Origin: JBFJVZ01 sp041623895 | Lineage (GTDB): Bacteria > Planctomycetota > Planctomycetia > Pirellulales > Pirellulaceae | Length of the DNA: 14,592 bases | Reading direction: 5' to 3' | Assembly (NCBI GenBank): GCA_041623895.1 | Contig: JBFJVZ010000176.1 | Location: forward strand, 1 to 14,592 | Shown here: piece by piece, positions 7,105 to 14,453 of the stretch | How positions within the stretch are numbered: position 1 is the stretch's first letter | How the letters are laid out: every line of letters starts with the position of its first letter | The notes under the pieces: generated by a model | The model's input: the letters and a program-made list of their open reading frames with translations, nothing else | The model's database searches: none | Told to the model about the DNA's origin: nothing | Made by a program: the position numbers and the translations under genes

Positions 7105-8046
7105 CTAATTGTCTTCGACAAATTCGTGATCGGCGCGATGGGTTAGGCGACCGAGCAGATCGGTTGAGATGCTGGGAGCGAAAGCTCGCACGCTGCCGTC
7201 GGCAAACACGAAATGGCAAACACTCGGATGCCAGCTGCCAAAGTTTGTCTGGTAACGATCTTTGGGAAACCTGGCAATCGGATAGCCTGGACCGCCGCAG
7301 CGAGAGAAATTGGCCGGATGATCGCCGTTGTAGATGGCACCGTCTTCGGGGCTGATCTGTTGTCGCGTTGGCCGCACGTGTTTTTCGCCGACCAGAATCG
7401 TGTGGCTATTTCCGTCTTCGATGCTGGCATAGTTCGTGCGGCTTTGCCAGGTCAGCAGTTTTGCTCCGGGTGGGGCAAAATATCCTACCGGAACCGTGGG
7501 TGGATCGGTCAGTCCTTTGCCCATGATCATGGCGCCGTTGGAAGTGATCCAGTTCCACACTCCGGGCGGCCCATGTCCGGCGGAACATGCATAGTCGGCG
7601 ACAGTGCCGGGCACGTGTGGGCTGGTCTCGAAGGGCGAGAGAATATCGTCGCCTTGGATACTGATCAGGTTCTTGCCGCCTCTGCGTGACGGACAGTAGT
7701 AGTGCTCCACGGGCGTCTTGCGAGCCGTCTCGCTTTGGTAGTAATACTTCAGCGAATCATCCCAATTCTCGAACAGGTTTCCTTCCTCCATGAACGGCAA
7801 AATCAGAAATGCCCAGGTGGCAAAGTGGTCATAATTGCGGCTTGGCGGAAGTTCGTCACGTTGGGCGTGAAAATTCTGGATCGCCAGACCGATCTGCTTC
7901 AAATTATTCTGGCATTGTGTCTGCCGTGCGGACTCACGTGACGCTTGCACAGCCGGCAGCAATAATCCGATCATGATCGAAATGATTGCGATGGAAACTA
8001 GCAATTCGACCAGGGTAAATCCGGAGGACGAGGCACGCGGTCTCAT
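7105..8046 (-). CDS. DUF1559 prepilin-like protein with H-X9-DG signature
   Basis: 313 residues from ATG 8046. A short leader MRPRASSSG precedes the prepilin peptidase site G|FTLVELL with Glu at mature position 5, then a hydrophobic helix (VSIAIISIMIGLLLPAVQ) and SRESARQTQCQNNLKQIGLA, the standard N-terminus of the planctomycete DUF1559 family. Near the C-terminus, His273 in WHPSVCHFVFADGS is followed by nine residues and Asp-Gly (283-284), the H-X9-DG motif. These proteins are pseudopilin-like and presumably anchored in the inner membrane; their role is unproven. The frame also opens from TTG 8103, giving 19 extra residues, but ATG 8046 has AAAGAG seven bases upstream and gives the normal short leader. 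It converges on the lipoprotein gene and diverges from the GYF_2-like gene. Confidence 0.93.
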   Translation of the reverse strand: MRPRASSSGFTLVELLVSIAIISIMIGLLLPAVQASRESARQTQCQNNLKQIGLAIQNFHAQRDELPPSRNYDHFATWAFLILPFMEEGNLFENWDDSLKYYYQSETARKTPVEHYYCPSRRGGKNLISIQGDDILSPFETSPHVPGTVADYACSAGHGPPGVWNWITSNGAMIMGKGLTDPPTVPVGYFAPPGAKLLTWQSRTNYASIEDGNSHTILVGEKHVRPTRQQISPEDGAIYNGDHPANFSRCGGPGYPIARFPKDRYQTNFGSWHPSVCHFVFADGSVRAFAPSISTDLLGRLTHRADHEFVEDN

Positions 8047-8053
8047 ACTTCGA

Positions 8054-8059
8054 CTCTTT
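8054..8059 (-). promoter_or_regulatory. Ribosome binding site supporting ATG 8046
   Basis: AAAGAG on the minus strand, 7 bases before the ATG. It favours the start with the usual short prepilin leader over the upstream TTG at 8103. Confidence 0.45.
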
Positions 8060-8268
8060 GGCAACAAAAAAGGGATTCCAATCGAATGCGAACGTACGGA
8101 CAATTAGATGTTTGGAAAAGCCCCAGCCATGATTGTCGGCCTGATTAATCGTTCGGACGCTGATGCACACGCTGTTCTTGGTGAGCCGAGAACATTGGTT
8201 TCGCAGCGGATATAGTTATATGTTATTTACAGCACTTGTTCCCCACATTTCCAGAAAAACCCAGCATC

Positions 8269-9882
8269 ATGACGGCGTTTTTCGTCAAAACTGAACAATC
8301 TTCCGCGGGACCGTTTACGGGGGTTGAGCTTCGCGAGGCCGCATTGGCTGGGATCGTCGGTCCCCAATGTCAGATCGGCGGCGGACCGAACGGCCCGTGG
8401 GTGAAAGCCGAAGACGCAGGCCTGTTTTCCGAGAAGAAATTGCCGCTGCCTCATCCGCCGGGGACGACCGTGCCCCAATATCAAGTCCGCGGTATGCAGG
8501 GTGGGTTGACCGGCCCGTTCAAGCTGCGCGAATTAATCGGGTTCGCAGCGCGAGGCATGTTGCCCGCCGATGCGATGCTAAAGAGTGACTCGTCGCACGA
8601 ATGGATTTCGCTTGACCGGATACCGGTCTTGGTCGCCTGCCTTTGCGGACAATTGGTCGTGCTCGGCGAAAGCGGCAAAGTTCACTTGCGGACTCGATCT
8701 GCCAGTACTGGCCAAGCAACAACTTCGTCGCAAGCTGTTGAAGCAACACTGGCACCCGTGCAAGCCACAAAATCGATTGACATCACCATGTCATCGGCCC
8801 ATGTCAGGCGGGATACCGCCGCCCCGGAACCGCAGCTTGTTATCGTCGGCGACGAAGGCTTGGTGATCGAAGAGGACGAGGTCGATACCGTCACCGAAAC
8901 TGAGTTGGACGAATCAGACAAATCAGCTGAATCCGGCGAATCCGGTGCATCAAAACGTCGTCGTTTGCGGCTGCCTGAATTCCGATTCGACCTTCCCGCG
9001 AGGTTGATTGTCAACGTTCTCTGCTTGCTAATCGCATTCGTGGGGATTGGCGGCGCTTATTCCTATTGGCGCCATATCGCAATGAGTTCCCATGAAATCC
9101 TGGGTGACTGGATCGGTGGCGGAAAAGCGGGTATTCCGGTGTTCGGGCTTTCGTTTCGGGAAGACGGCAGTTGCGTTATCTTCAATACACAAGGCGAGTG
9201 TTGGTCCGGCGACTATGCCTGGGCCACACGCTCCGATGACAGTGCCGGATTCCAAGACATCGATCCATTTTCCGCGGAAGTCGACAAGATTGATCCGGCA
9301 GATGAAATCGGTCCAGTCCAGCCGACCGATGGGTACATCAGGCTGCGAGGATTTGTTGAAGACCCACCCATGATCGGCCGGCATCGCGTCGGTGACTGCT
9401 TTCTAAGACGCGAGAACGAAACATTGAGAATCGGGTACCTGGCAAACGTCACGTGGACGCAAACCGCAAAAACATTGGATGCCGGCTGGATCGCCGTCCG
9501 CCCGCTGCAAGTAAACAAAGGCGTTGACGTCATGACAGATCTGGAATCAATGGAATTCGAGCAGCCGCCCGTACGCGGATACTCCGTCGAAAAATCAGCT
9601 CACATTTCCGCAGCCATCACCGCGCTAAAGAATTCGCAGGAGACCGATGCGCTGGATGGCGACGTCGACAACGGCAGCACTTGTTATTCCATTGCCGTGG
9701 ATGCGGAGTATCTATTGCGAACCTACGGCATCCCCGATGAAGCGCGGCCCCTTTATCCTTTTGAAATCCCTCAGCTGTCGCTCGGCCAATCATTCGAGGG
9801 TTCGCAGATCGTCCGATACGGAAAATTGAAGTTGTTTGTACGGTCCGACGGCACGCTTCAGTACGTCTCGATCATGCTCTAG
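8269..9882 (+). CDS. Membrane protein with two GYF_2-like domains and an extracytoplasmic C-terminal domain
   Basis: 537 residues from ATG 8269; a TTG at 8236 would add 11 residues without a visible benefit. Two N-terminal modules match the GYF_2 (DUF4339) pattern: residues ~3-50 with AGPFTGVELREAALAGIV and closing W44, and ~69-122 with TGPFKLRELIGFAARGML and closing W112. A low-complexity linker follows, with an acidic run (~199-224) then a basic patch KRRRLRLP before a single TM helix (~244-266, VNVLCLLIAFVGIGGAYSYW). Positive-inside logic puts the GYF modules in the cytoplasm. The ~265-residue C-terminal part starts with GDWIGGGKAGIP and has a lipocalin-like look (alternating beta, REDGSCVIF). 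GYF_2 domains probably bind peptides, so this could be a signalling or scaffold protein; the role is unknown. The AT-rich stretch 8210-8230 may hold its promoter. Confidence 0.78.
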   Translation: MTAFFVKTEQSSAGPFTGVELREAALAGIVGPQCQIGGGPNGPWVKAEDAGLFSEKKLPLPHPPGTTVPQYQVRGMQGGLTGPFKLRELIGFAARGMLPADAMLKSDSSHEWISLDRIPVLVACLCGQLVVLGESGKVHLRTRSASTGQATTSSQAVEATLAPVQATKSIDITMSSAHVRRDTAAPEPQLVIVGDEGLVIEEDEVDTVTETELDESDKSAESGESGASKRRRLRLPEFRFDLPARLIVNVLCLLIAFVGIGGAYSYWRHIAMSSHEILGDWIGGGKAGIPVFGLSFREDGSCVIFNTQGECWSGDYAWATRSDDSAGFQDIDPFSAEVDKIDPADEIGPVQPTDGYIRLRGFVEDPPMIGRHRVGDCFLRRENETLRIGYLANVTWTQTAKTLDAGWIAVRPLQVNKGVDVMTDLESMEFEQPPVRGYSVEKSAHISAAITALKNSQETDALDGDVDNGSTCYSIAVDAEYLLRTYGIPDEARPLYPFEIPQLSLGQSFEGSQIVRYGKLKLFVRSDGTLQYVSIML

Positions 9883-9978
9883 CAGCCAGACCGTTAGGAA
9901 GGGGCGAAGCTTTCAAGAATGCTCACCCGCGACACAACAAGCGTAAGCGAGAGAAACGACTTGCATACGAATTGTCTG

Positions 9979-10018
9979 AACTGGCACCTGTTTCGATCCA
10001 GTTAACTTCAGTAAGTTA
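9979..10018. promoter_or_regulatory. Candidate operator: two overlapping inverted repeats upstream of an AKR gene
   Basis: AACTGG (9979-9984) and CCAGTT (9998-10003) form 6-bp arms 13 bases apart. TAACTT-CAGT-AAGTTA (10003-10018) forms a second hairpin sharing one base. Both lie 40-80 bases before the ATG at 10058. Arms this short occur by chance, so the call is tentative. Confidence 0.2.
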
Positions 10019-10057
10019 CGTCGTTGTTGATCGAAATCGAAACCGGAGAATCAGCCG

Positions 10058-11065
10058 ATGCAAACGCGAACACTGGGCCACAGCGATTTGAATCTCAGCG
10101 TGATTGGGTTGGGCACATGGGCAATCGGTGGCGGCGATTGGAGTTTCGGCTGGGGCGACCAAGACCATCGCGACGCAGTCCAGTGCATTGTTCGTGCCAC
10201 GGAGCTGGGCGTGAATTGGATTGATACCGCCGCGGTTTACGGATTTGGACAAAGTGAAACGCTGGTCGGTAAAGCGTTAAAACAGATTTCTGCGTCGTCC
10301 GATCGTCCTTTGATCGCGACCAAGTGCGGACGAACCAATCTGGGCGGCGGCCAGATCGGCAAGTGTCTGAGGCGAGAAAGCGTGATTGCCGAATGCAATG
10401 CGAGCTTGCGTCGGTTGGGCGTCGAGTGCATCGACTTGTATCAAATGCACTGGCCCGAACCTGACGAGGAAATCGAAGAAGGCTGGCAAACGCTGGTCGA
10501 CTTGAAAGCGGAAGGCAAAGTGCGGCACATCGGTGTCTCCAATCACAGCGTCAGTCAAATGGAACGGCTGCAAGCCATCAACCCGATCGCGTCCTTGCAA
10601 CCGCCCTACAGCATGATCGCCCCTGATGTGGAAGCGGAGATCTTGCCGTTTTGCGGCCGAAACGAGATTGGCGTCATTTGTTATAGCCCCATGGGTAAGG
10701 GATTATTGACCGGCGCCTTCACCGCTGCGCGGGCCGCGGCGTTATCCGACAAGGACCATCGCAGCCGCGATCCACGATTTCAATCTCCTCAGTTGGAAAT
10801 CAATTTGGCTTTCGTGGGGCAGCTGGCAACGATCAGTGACGCGCTCGGCTGGACGATTCCCGAGCTAGCGGTCGCCTGGGTTCTCCGCCGCAGCGAAGTC
10901 ACATCGGCAATTGTCGGCTCGCGAAGTCCAAAGCAGATTGAACAAACCGTCGTCGCGGGCACACGCGTGCTGGACCAGGCTTCGATCGATGCCGTGGCAA
11001 CAGCCCTCCTTGATCGAGACGAACAATTGGCTGCCCTGGGTGAGACCAAGAAAGCTCGCGTCTGA
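10058..11065 (+). CDS. Aldo/keto reductase family oxidoreductase (second; IolS/GSP69-like)
   Basis: 335 residues from ATG 10058, with GGAG nine bases upstream (10045-10048). The tetrad is Asp56 and Tyr61 in WIDTAAVYG, Lys89 in IATKCG and His131 in YQMHWPEPD. Family markers include RTLGHSDLNLSVIGLGTWAI at the N-terminus, IGVSNHS, YSPMGKGLLTG and the NADP-binding C-terminal AIVGSRSPKQIEQTV. The length and the HWPEPD and YSPMGKGLLTG motifs place it with the larger bacterial AKRs related to IolS and general stress protein 69, unlike the shorter AKR at 5609-6508. It is a cytoplasmic NADPH-dependent carbonyl reductase of unknown substrate. A RidA-family gene follows after about 50 bases on the same strand, suggesting a shared transcript and a role in clearing reactive metabolites. 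Confidence 0.92.
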   Translation: MQTRTLGHSDLNLSVIGLGTWAIGGGDWSFGWGDQDHRDAVQCIVRATELGVNWIDTAAVYGFGQSETLVGKALKQISASSDRPLIATKCGRTNLGGGQIGKCLRRESVIAECNASLRRLGVECIDLYQMHWPEPDEEIEEGWQTLVDLKAEGKVRHIGVSNHSVSQMERLQAINPIASLQPPYSMIAPDVEAEILPFCGRNEIGVICYSPMGKGLLTGAFTAARAAALSDKDHRSRDPRFQSPQLEINLAFVGQLATISDALGWTIPELAVAWVLRRSEVTSAIVGSRSPKQIEQTVVAGTRVLDQASIDAVATALLDRDEQLAALGETKKARV

Positions 11066-11104
11066 TTTACCGACCTTTTGAAGAAGACCATTTGCCCCGT
11101 TCTT

Positions 11105-11108
11105 GGAG
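11105..11108 (+). promoter_or_regulatory. Ribosome binding site for the RidA-family gene
   Basis: GGAG lies 7 bases before ATG 11116 but only 4 before ATG 11113, so the second ATG of the ATGATG pair is the better start. Confidence 0.5.
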
Positions 11109-11115
11109 ATAAATG

Positions 11116-11580
11116 ATGAGTGCTGAATCCCGTTTGGCCGAACTCGGAATCGAATTACCACCCGCGCCCAAGCCGGCCGGCGTTTACAAGCCGATTGTCA
11201 TTGCCGGCAATATGGCGTACTTGTCCGGGCACGGGCCGTTGAAATTGGACGGCAACATGATTACGGGCCGGCTCGGCTTGGATATGGATGTTGAAGCTGG
11301 TTATGAAGCCGCACGTGTGACCGGTACGGCACTGCTGGCAACGCTGCAAACCAACTTGGGAAGCCTGGACAAGGTCAAGCGGCTTGTGAAGTTGTTGGGG
11401 CTTGTGCGCAGCACCGATGGCTTTGACCAACAGCCTGCCGTGATTAACGGTTGCAGTGAATTGTTCCGAGACATCTTTGGCGAAGACAACGGGGTCGGCG
11501 CTCGAAGCGCTCTGGGAACAAATTCGTTGCCCGGTGGAATTGCAGTCGAGATTGAAGCAATCTTTGAGTTGGAAGCGTAA
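11116..11580 (+). CDS. RidA/YjgF/UK114 superfamily protein
   Basis: 154 residues from ATG 11116 (155 from ATG 11113). It matches the longer RidA subfamily typified by AELGIELPPAPKPAGVYKP at the N-terminus, then LSGHGP (37-42) and ARSALGTNSLPGGIAVEIEA (129-148). Arg130 aligns with the catalytic Arg of RidA, and Glu145/Glu147 fall in the conserved VEIEAI strand. Classical RidA is a trimeric cytoplasmic deaminase that hydrolyses reactive enamine/imine intermediates from PLP enzymes; this subfamily is less characterised and may act on other substrates. It is probably co-transcribed with the AKR gene ~50 bases upstream. Its stop is followed by a repeat-like hairpin in the convergent gap. Confidence 0.9.
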   Translation: MSAESRLAELGIELPPAPKPAGVYKPIVIAGNMAYLSGHGPLKLDGNMITGRLGLDMDVEAGYEAARVTGTALLATLQTNLGSLDKVKRLVKLLGLVRSTDGFDQQPAVINGCSELFRDIFGEDNGVGARSALGTNSLPGGIAVEIEAIFELEA

Positions 11581-11620
11581 CCGCAAAGGGCACTACCGCT
11601 GGAATATTGTTAGCCTGGTG

Positions 11621-11652
11621 CGTAGCGGAAGTCGGCAGACTTCCGACTGTCG
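11621..11652. repeat. Repeat-like inverted element with two mutually exclusive hairpins
   Basis: One fold is CGGAAGTC (11626-11633), loop GGCA, GACTTCCG (11638-11645). The other pairs AGTCGG (11630-11635) with CCGACT (11643-11648). It lies in the 123-base gap between the convergent RidA and methyltransferase genes. Such GTAGCGGAAGTC words look to me like a planctomycete intergenic repeat family, from memory only. It could also serve as a bidirectional stop, but no T-tract is visible. Confidence 0.5.
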
Positions 11653-11703
11653 ACGACCGGAATTCTGCCGAATTTCGCTTCCCGCAAACACAGGCCTATT
11701 GAG

Positions 11704-12318
11704 CTAAGACCGCTTGCGCCAAACGCGCACGTCGTTGGGCCCGCAAAACAGCACCAGTAGCGCGCCTCTGGCTGCGTAGCGGTCAAATACGGCTTCGTGA
11801 AAATCGTCTTCGCCCGGCCACGGATACGCGTACACGATGGCGAAGTCGTCCAAATCCATGTCCAGCAACTGGTAAGCGTTGGGAGCGTCGTGACCAAGAC
11901 TGGGCAGCGTCGGATCGTCGCTGAGCACTTCGGATCCGGCTGGTAGAAAGTTGCCATTGATTAGCTGCACACTGGTTCGCCAGGACGCGATTGTCTTGTG
12001 AGCCTGATCCAAGAGCTGTTGTTCGGCTTCGACACCAATGACATCAAAGCCGATTTGCGATGCCACAGCGCTGACCACCGCAAAACCGCATCCCCATTCG
12101 ATGAATCGATTCCCAATCAAAGACTGCGTTTGACGTAACCACGCCAGCGCCTGATAAACCAGGGCGTGATCGGCAGCCACGAACTGTTCGATTTGAGACT
12201 TTTCCCAGCAGTCCTGGAACGCCTCGATACGACGCTGCGCATCAGCAATCCAAGACTCGATCTCCCCCGGAATCGGGAATTTTTCAAGAGAAGACGGCAA
12301 TTCGACTCGCTCCAGCAT
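11704..12318 (-). CDS. Putative SAM-dependent methyltransferase (class I fold)
   Basis: 204 residues from ATG 12318. The motif I-like segment FIEWGCGFA (72-80) followed by a strand ending in VIGVEAE, with Glu97 placed to bind the SAM ribose, is the start of a class I methyltransferase Rossmann fold. LLDMDLDDFAIVYAYPWPGE (~151-170) resembles the motif III-IV strand, and GALLVLFCGPNDVRVW near the end is the strand 5 region. An ~70-residue helical N-terminal extension precedes the fold. The substrate cannot be predicted; the motif is degenerate (GCGFA, not GxGxG), so loss of activity is possible. It converges on RidA and diverges from the gene at 12421, and looks like a single-gene unit. Confidence 0.68.
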   Translation of the reverse strand: MLERVELPSSLEKFPIPGEIESWIADAQRRIEAFQDCWEKSQIEQFVAADHALVYQALAWLRQTQSLIGNRFIEWGCGFAVVSAVASQIGFDVIGVEAEQQLLDQAHKTIASWRTSVQLINGNFLPAGSEVLSDDPTLPSLGHDAPNAYQLLDMDLDDFAIVYAYPWPGEDDFHEAVFDRYAARGALLVLFCGPNDVRVWRKRS

Positions 12319-12420
12319 GATTCGTTTCTTCGTCAGCCGCTTGTCGGCAAAAAAAAGCTGTTCATCGCCACGATCACCATTAAGCTAGATGAAGGCACCT
12401 TTTCCCGGTAGGAGATCGAA

Positions 12421-13218
12421 ATGCAGCTCGCGCGCCAATCGCATCTCGCGACGATCACACCCATCCAGTCCAGCGAAGCGCGACGCGTGATGAATCTTCC
12501 CAGTCTGCTGATGCACAACGTTGCCTTGGTAGTCGGCCAATCAGCCTGGATTTGGCTGGGCATCGCCAGTTGGATGTTCATCAAATTGCCCAGCGAAGCC
12601 GAGAAAGCAGTGGGTGCGGTAGGCATTGGAATGACGCTGATGTGGCTGGCCGGGCAATTCGTGATCGTGTTTGTCTATCCCGAGTGGCCAACGAACCGTT
12701 GGCTGACGGCACGATTGCGAGCGGCTGTCGCCCAGCGAACCGATCGCGGGTCATGGGTGGCCGATGCCAACCATCGCGTCGTCGAACTGGTGCCGCGGGA
12801 ACGCTGGAATCAGATGTTGTTGGACACAGCCACGGATCTGATGCTGATCCGCGTTGATGCATCAGGCGTGCACATGGAAGGTGATCGCGATCGCTACGAG
12901 ATCCCCTGTGAATCGATTTTGGGTGTTGAGCTTCACAGCATCAGGCCAACCGGATGGTTTACCGACACGCACATGGTGATCATCTACGCGCGGACCGAGG
13001 ATGGCCCGATCGAATTGCCGATTTCTTATCGAGATCACGAATTTGGATGCTTACGGAATTCTCGCCGACGCGAACAAGCGCTGGCCTTGGTTGACGAGAT
13101 CAACCGAATTGCAAAAGGCGGGTTTTATGGGCCACTGAGCGTGCCCGCCGCGAACACCATTCAACCCGAGTCGATATCAGTCAACCCGTATGCCGCACCA
13201 GCGATCGAGCGCGATTGA
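12421..13218 (+). CDS. Two-TM membrane protein with possible PH-like domain and NPYxxP tail
   Basis: 265 residues from ATG 12421; TAGGAG (12409-12414) lies six bases upstream and fixes the start. Two TM helices are clear: ~34-55 (VALVVGQSAWIWLGIASWMF) and ~63-86 (AVGAVGIGMTLMWLAGQFVI). The rest is soluble. Residues ~125-205 have the alternation LMLIRVDASGVHMEG...YEIPCESILGVEL...MVIIYA seen in bacterial PH-like domains, including the typical I-P-x-x-x-I-x-x-V step. The C-terminus contains NPYAAP, a proline-rich motif of the NPYxxP kind common at the ends of planctomycete proteins. The function is unknown. It has its own upstream region, divergent from the methyltransferase. Confidence 0.7.
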   Translation: MQLARQSHLATITPIQSSEARRVMNLPSLLMHNVALVVGQSAWIWLGIASWMFIKLPSEAEKAVGAVGIGMTLMWLAGQFVIVFVYPEWPTNRWLTARLRAAVAQRTDRGSWVADANHRVVELVPRERWNQMLLDTATDLMLIRVDASGVHMEGDRDRYEIPCESILGVELHSIRPTGWFTDTHMVIIYARTEDGPIELPISYRDHEFGCLRNSRRREQALALVDEINRIAKGGFYGPLSVPAANTIQPESISVNPYAAPAIERD

Positions 13219-13242
13219 CGGCGGATCGCCGCACGCCCTTAG

Positions 13243-14388
13243 CTATCGCAGCAGCGGCGCCTCGACGCCCTGTTTGGCGAGAATCCCCAGGTAGGTTTTC
13301 GGTGCTGCGAATATTTTCTTGGCGCAACCAGGACAGCAAATGTAGATCGCTTTGTCATCCGCCTCGACGCGATAGGGACCACCCATGGCATCCAGCGGTT
13401 CGTCCATCACGGGGCAACGCTTTTGCGCAGCAACGTACTTTGCATCCGCTGGCGTCGTGCGAAACACGCCGGGACGAACTTCTGCGCCCGTCACTGCTTT
13501 GCTGATGCTTTCCTGAGCGGTCCCGGGATCCGACTTGCTGCCGTTTCTTTTTACATTGGCGACGATGGCAACGTATTTCGCCGGATCGGCTTGCACTTTC
13601 TTGATGCATCCTTTGCAGCACAAAAAGATCGGCTGCTTGCCGACTTGGACTTTGATTGGCTGGCCCATCGAACCAAGCGGTTCATCCATGACGGGGCAAT
13701 TGCCTTGTTGCTTGATCAATGCCGCATCGGCTTTCGTTGCCGAAGTAACTGTGATCTGCGGCCGACCACTGGAGTACTTCAGCGGATTCGCTTTCACTTC
13801 ATTGACGCAACCGGCACAACAGACGAACAAATCCTGGCCTTTCAACTCAACACGAACACTCGGGCTCATTGATCCGAGAAGCTTGCCGCTGACCGGACAA
13901 AGTTTCTGCCGGGCGATGGCGGCGGCTAGCTGTTGATCTTCGTCGGCAGGTACGATGCTGACTTCGCGAAAGGAAACATCAGCCTTTCCATTACCGGTCA
14001 GTCCTATTGTCTGGAACTGCAACTCGACCTGCCTGCCGGTGATCTTGGATAAGTCGACGGTTGCTGACAGGGATCCATCCGCACCCGGAAACATATCGTA
14101 ACGATATCGTTTGGCGTTACCGGCGACGGACAATTGGACAACGCCGCGTAAGCCTTTGGTCGGCACCAATTCTCCGGCTGTGTCGTAAAGAAACAATTTG
14201 ATGCCACCAAGATGCAGGAGTGATTCGGCGGTCAGATCTTCCAGCTTGCGAACGACACCGCCGTGCAGCGATTCATTCGCCGACACTGTGGTTGACGGCG
14301 TCTGATCCGACTGTGCCAGGGCTGGCGCTGCCAAGCTTGGCAGTACAACGATGGCCAAAATCGCGGTGATCTGATGATTCCGATTCAT
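13243..14388 (-). CDS. Exported protein with three YHS/TRASH-like cysteine modules, linked to an RND metal pump
   Basis: 381 residues from ATG 14388, where a signal peptide starts (MNRNHQITAILAIVVLPSLA, cleavage near ALAQ). Residues ~45-150 form a beta-rich domain (KLFLYDTAGELVPTKGLRG). Three modules follow with identical spacing C-X25-C-C-X2-C: C164/190/191/194, C231/257/258/261 and C325/351/352/355. Each opens with CPV(S/M), has a PLGSM-like turn, ends F-x-CC-x-GC and is followed by a P-x-K-Y or similar helix end. This resembles YHS and TRASH metal-binding modules, so Cu, Zn, Ag or similar binding in the periplasm is inferred. Modules 2 and 3 are closest to each other (both CPVMDEPL). The frame stays open upstream to 14553, but that would overlap the permease gene and bury the signal peptide. 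It is 65 bases behind an RND permease gene, implying a metal-efflux operon. Confidence 0.85.
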   Translation of the reverse strand: MNRNHQITAILAIVVLPSLAAPALAQSDQTPSTTVSANESLHGGVVRKLEDLTAESLLHLGGIKLFLYDTAGELVPTKGLRGVVQLSVAGNAKRYRYDMFPGADGSLSATVDLSKITGRQVELQFQTIGLTGNGKADVSFREVSIVPADEDQQLAAAIARQKLCPVSGKLLGSMSPSVRVELKGQDLFVCCAGCVNEVKANPLKYSSGRPQITVTSATKADAALIKQQGNCPVMDEPLGSMGQPIKVQVGKQPIFLCCKGCIKKVQADPAKYVAIVANVKRNGSKSDPGTAQESISKAVTGAEVRPGVFRTTPADAKYVAAQKRCPVMDEPLDAMGGPYRVEADDKAIYICCPGCAKKIFAAPKTYLGILAKQGVEAPLLR

Positions 14389-14411
14389 TCTTGTTGTTCC
14401 AGTAGGGGTTT

Positions 14412-14430
14412 GCTCGCATTCGATGCGAGC
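14412..14430. repeat. Intercistronic hairpin between RND permease and cysteine-module gene
   Basis: GCTCGCAT-TCG-ATGCGAGC is a perfect 8-bp stem with a 3-base loop, lying within the 65-base gap. On the minus strand it is followed by AAACCCC, not a T-tract, so it is more likely an RNA-stability or processing element, or a weak attenuator, than a terminator. Confidence 0.55.
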
Positions 14431-14453
14431 CGATGGGTAACGCATAGCAAATC

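Noticed and set aside
8047..8103. 19-codon extension of the DUF1559 gene from a TTG
   Set aside because: The prepilin leader is normally short, and ATG 8046 has its own ribosome binding site.
8195..8222. Promoter-like TTGGTT, 16 bases, TATATG upstream of the GYF_2-like gene
   Set aside because: Both hexamers match poorly and planctomycete promoters are not well defined by this consensus. It is recorded only as the AT-rich spot where a promoter could lie.
9893..9960. Repeat-like words (AAGCGTAAGCGAGAG) after the GYF_2-like gene
   Set aside because: They resemble planctomycete intergenic repeats from memory, but no internal symmetry or second copy in the window supports a call.
12342..12358. 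GCCG/CGGC stem next to an A8 run in the gap before 12421
   Set aside because: The A-run is on the wrong side for a minus-strand terminator, no transcript should end here in the plus direction, and a 4-bp stem is too weak.
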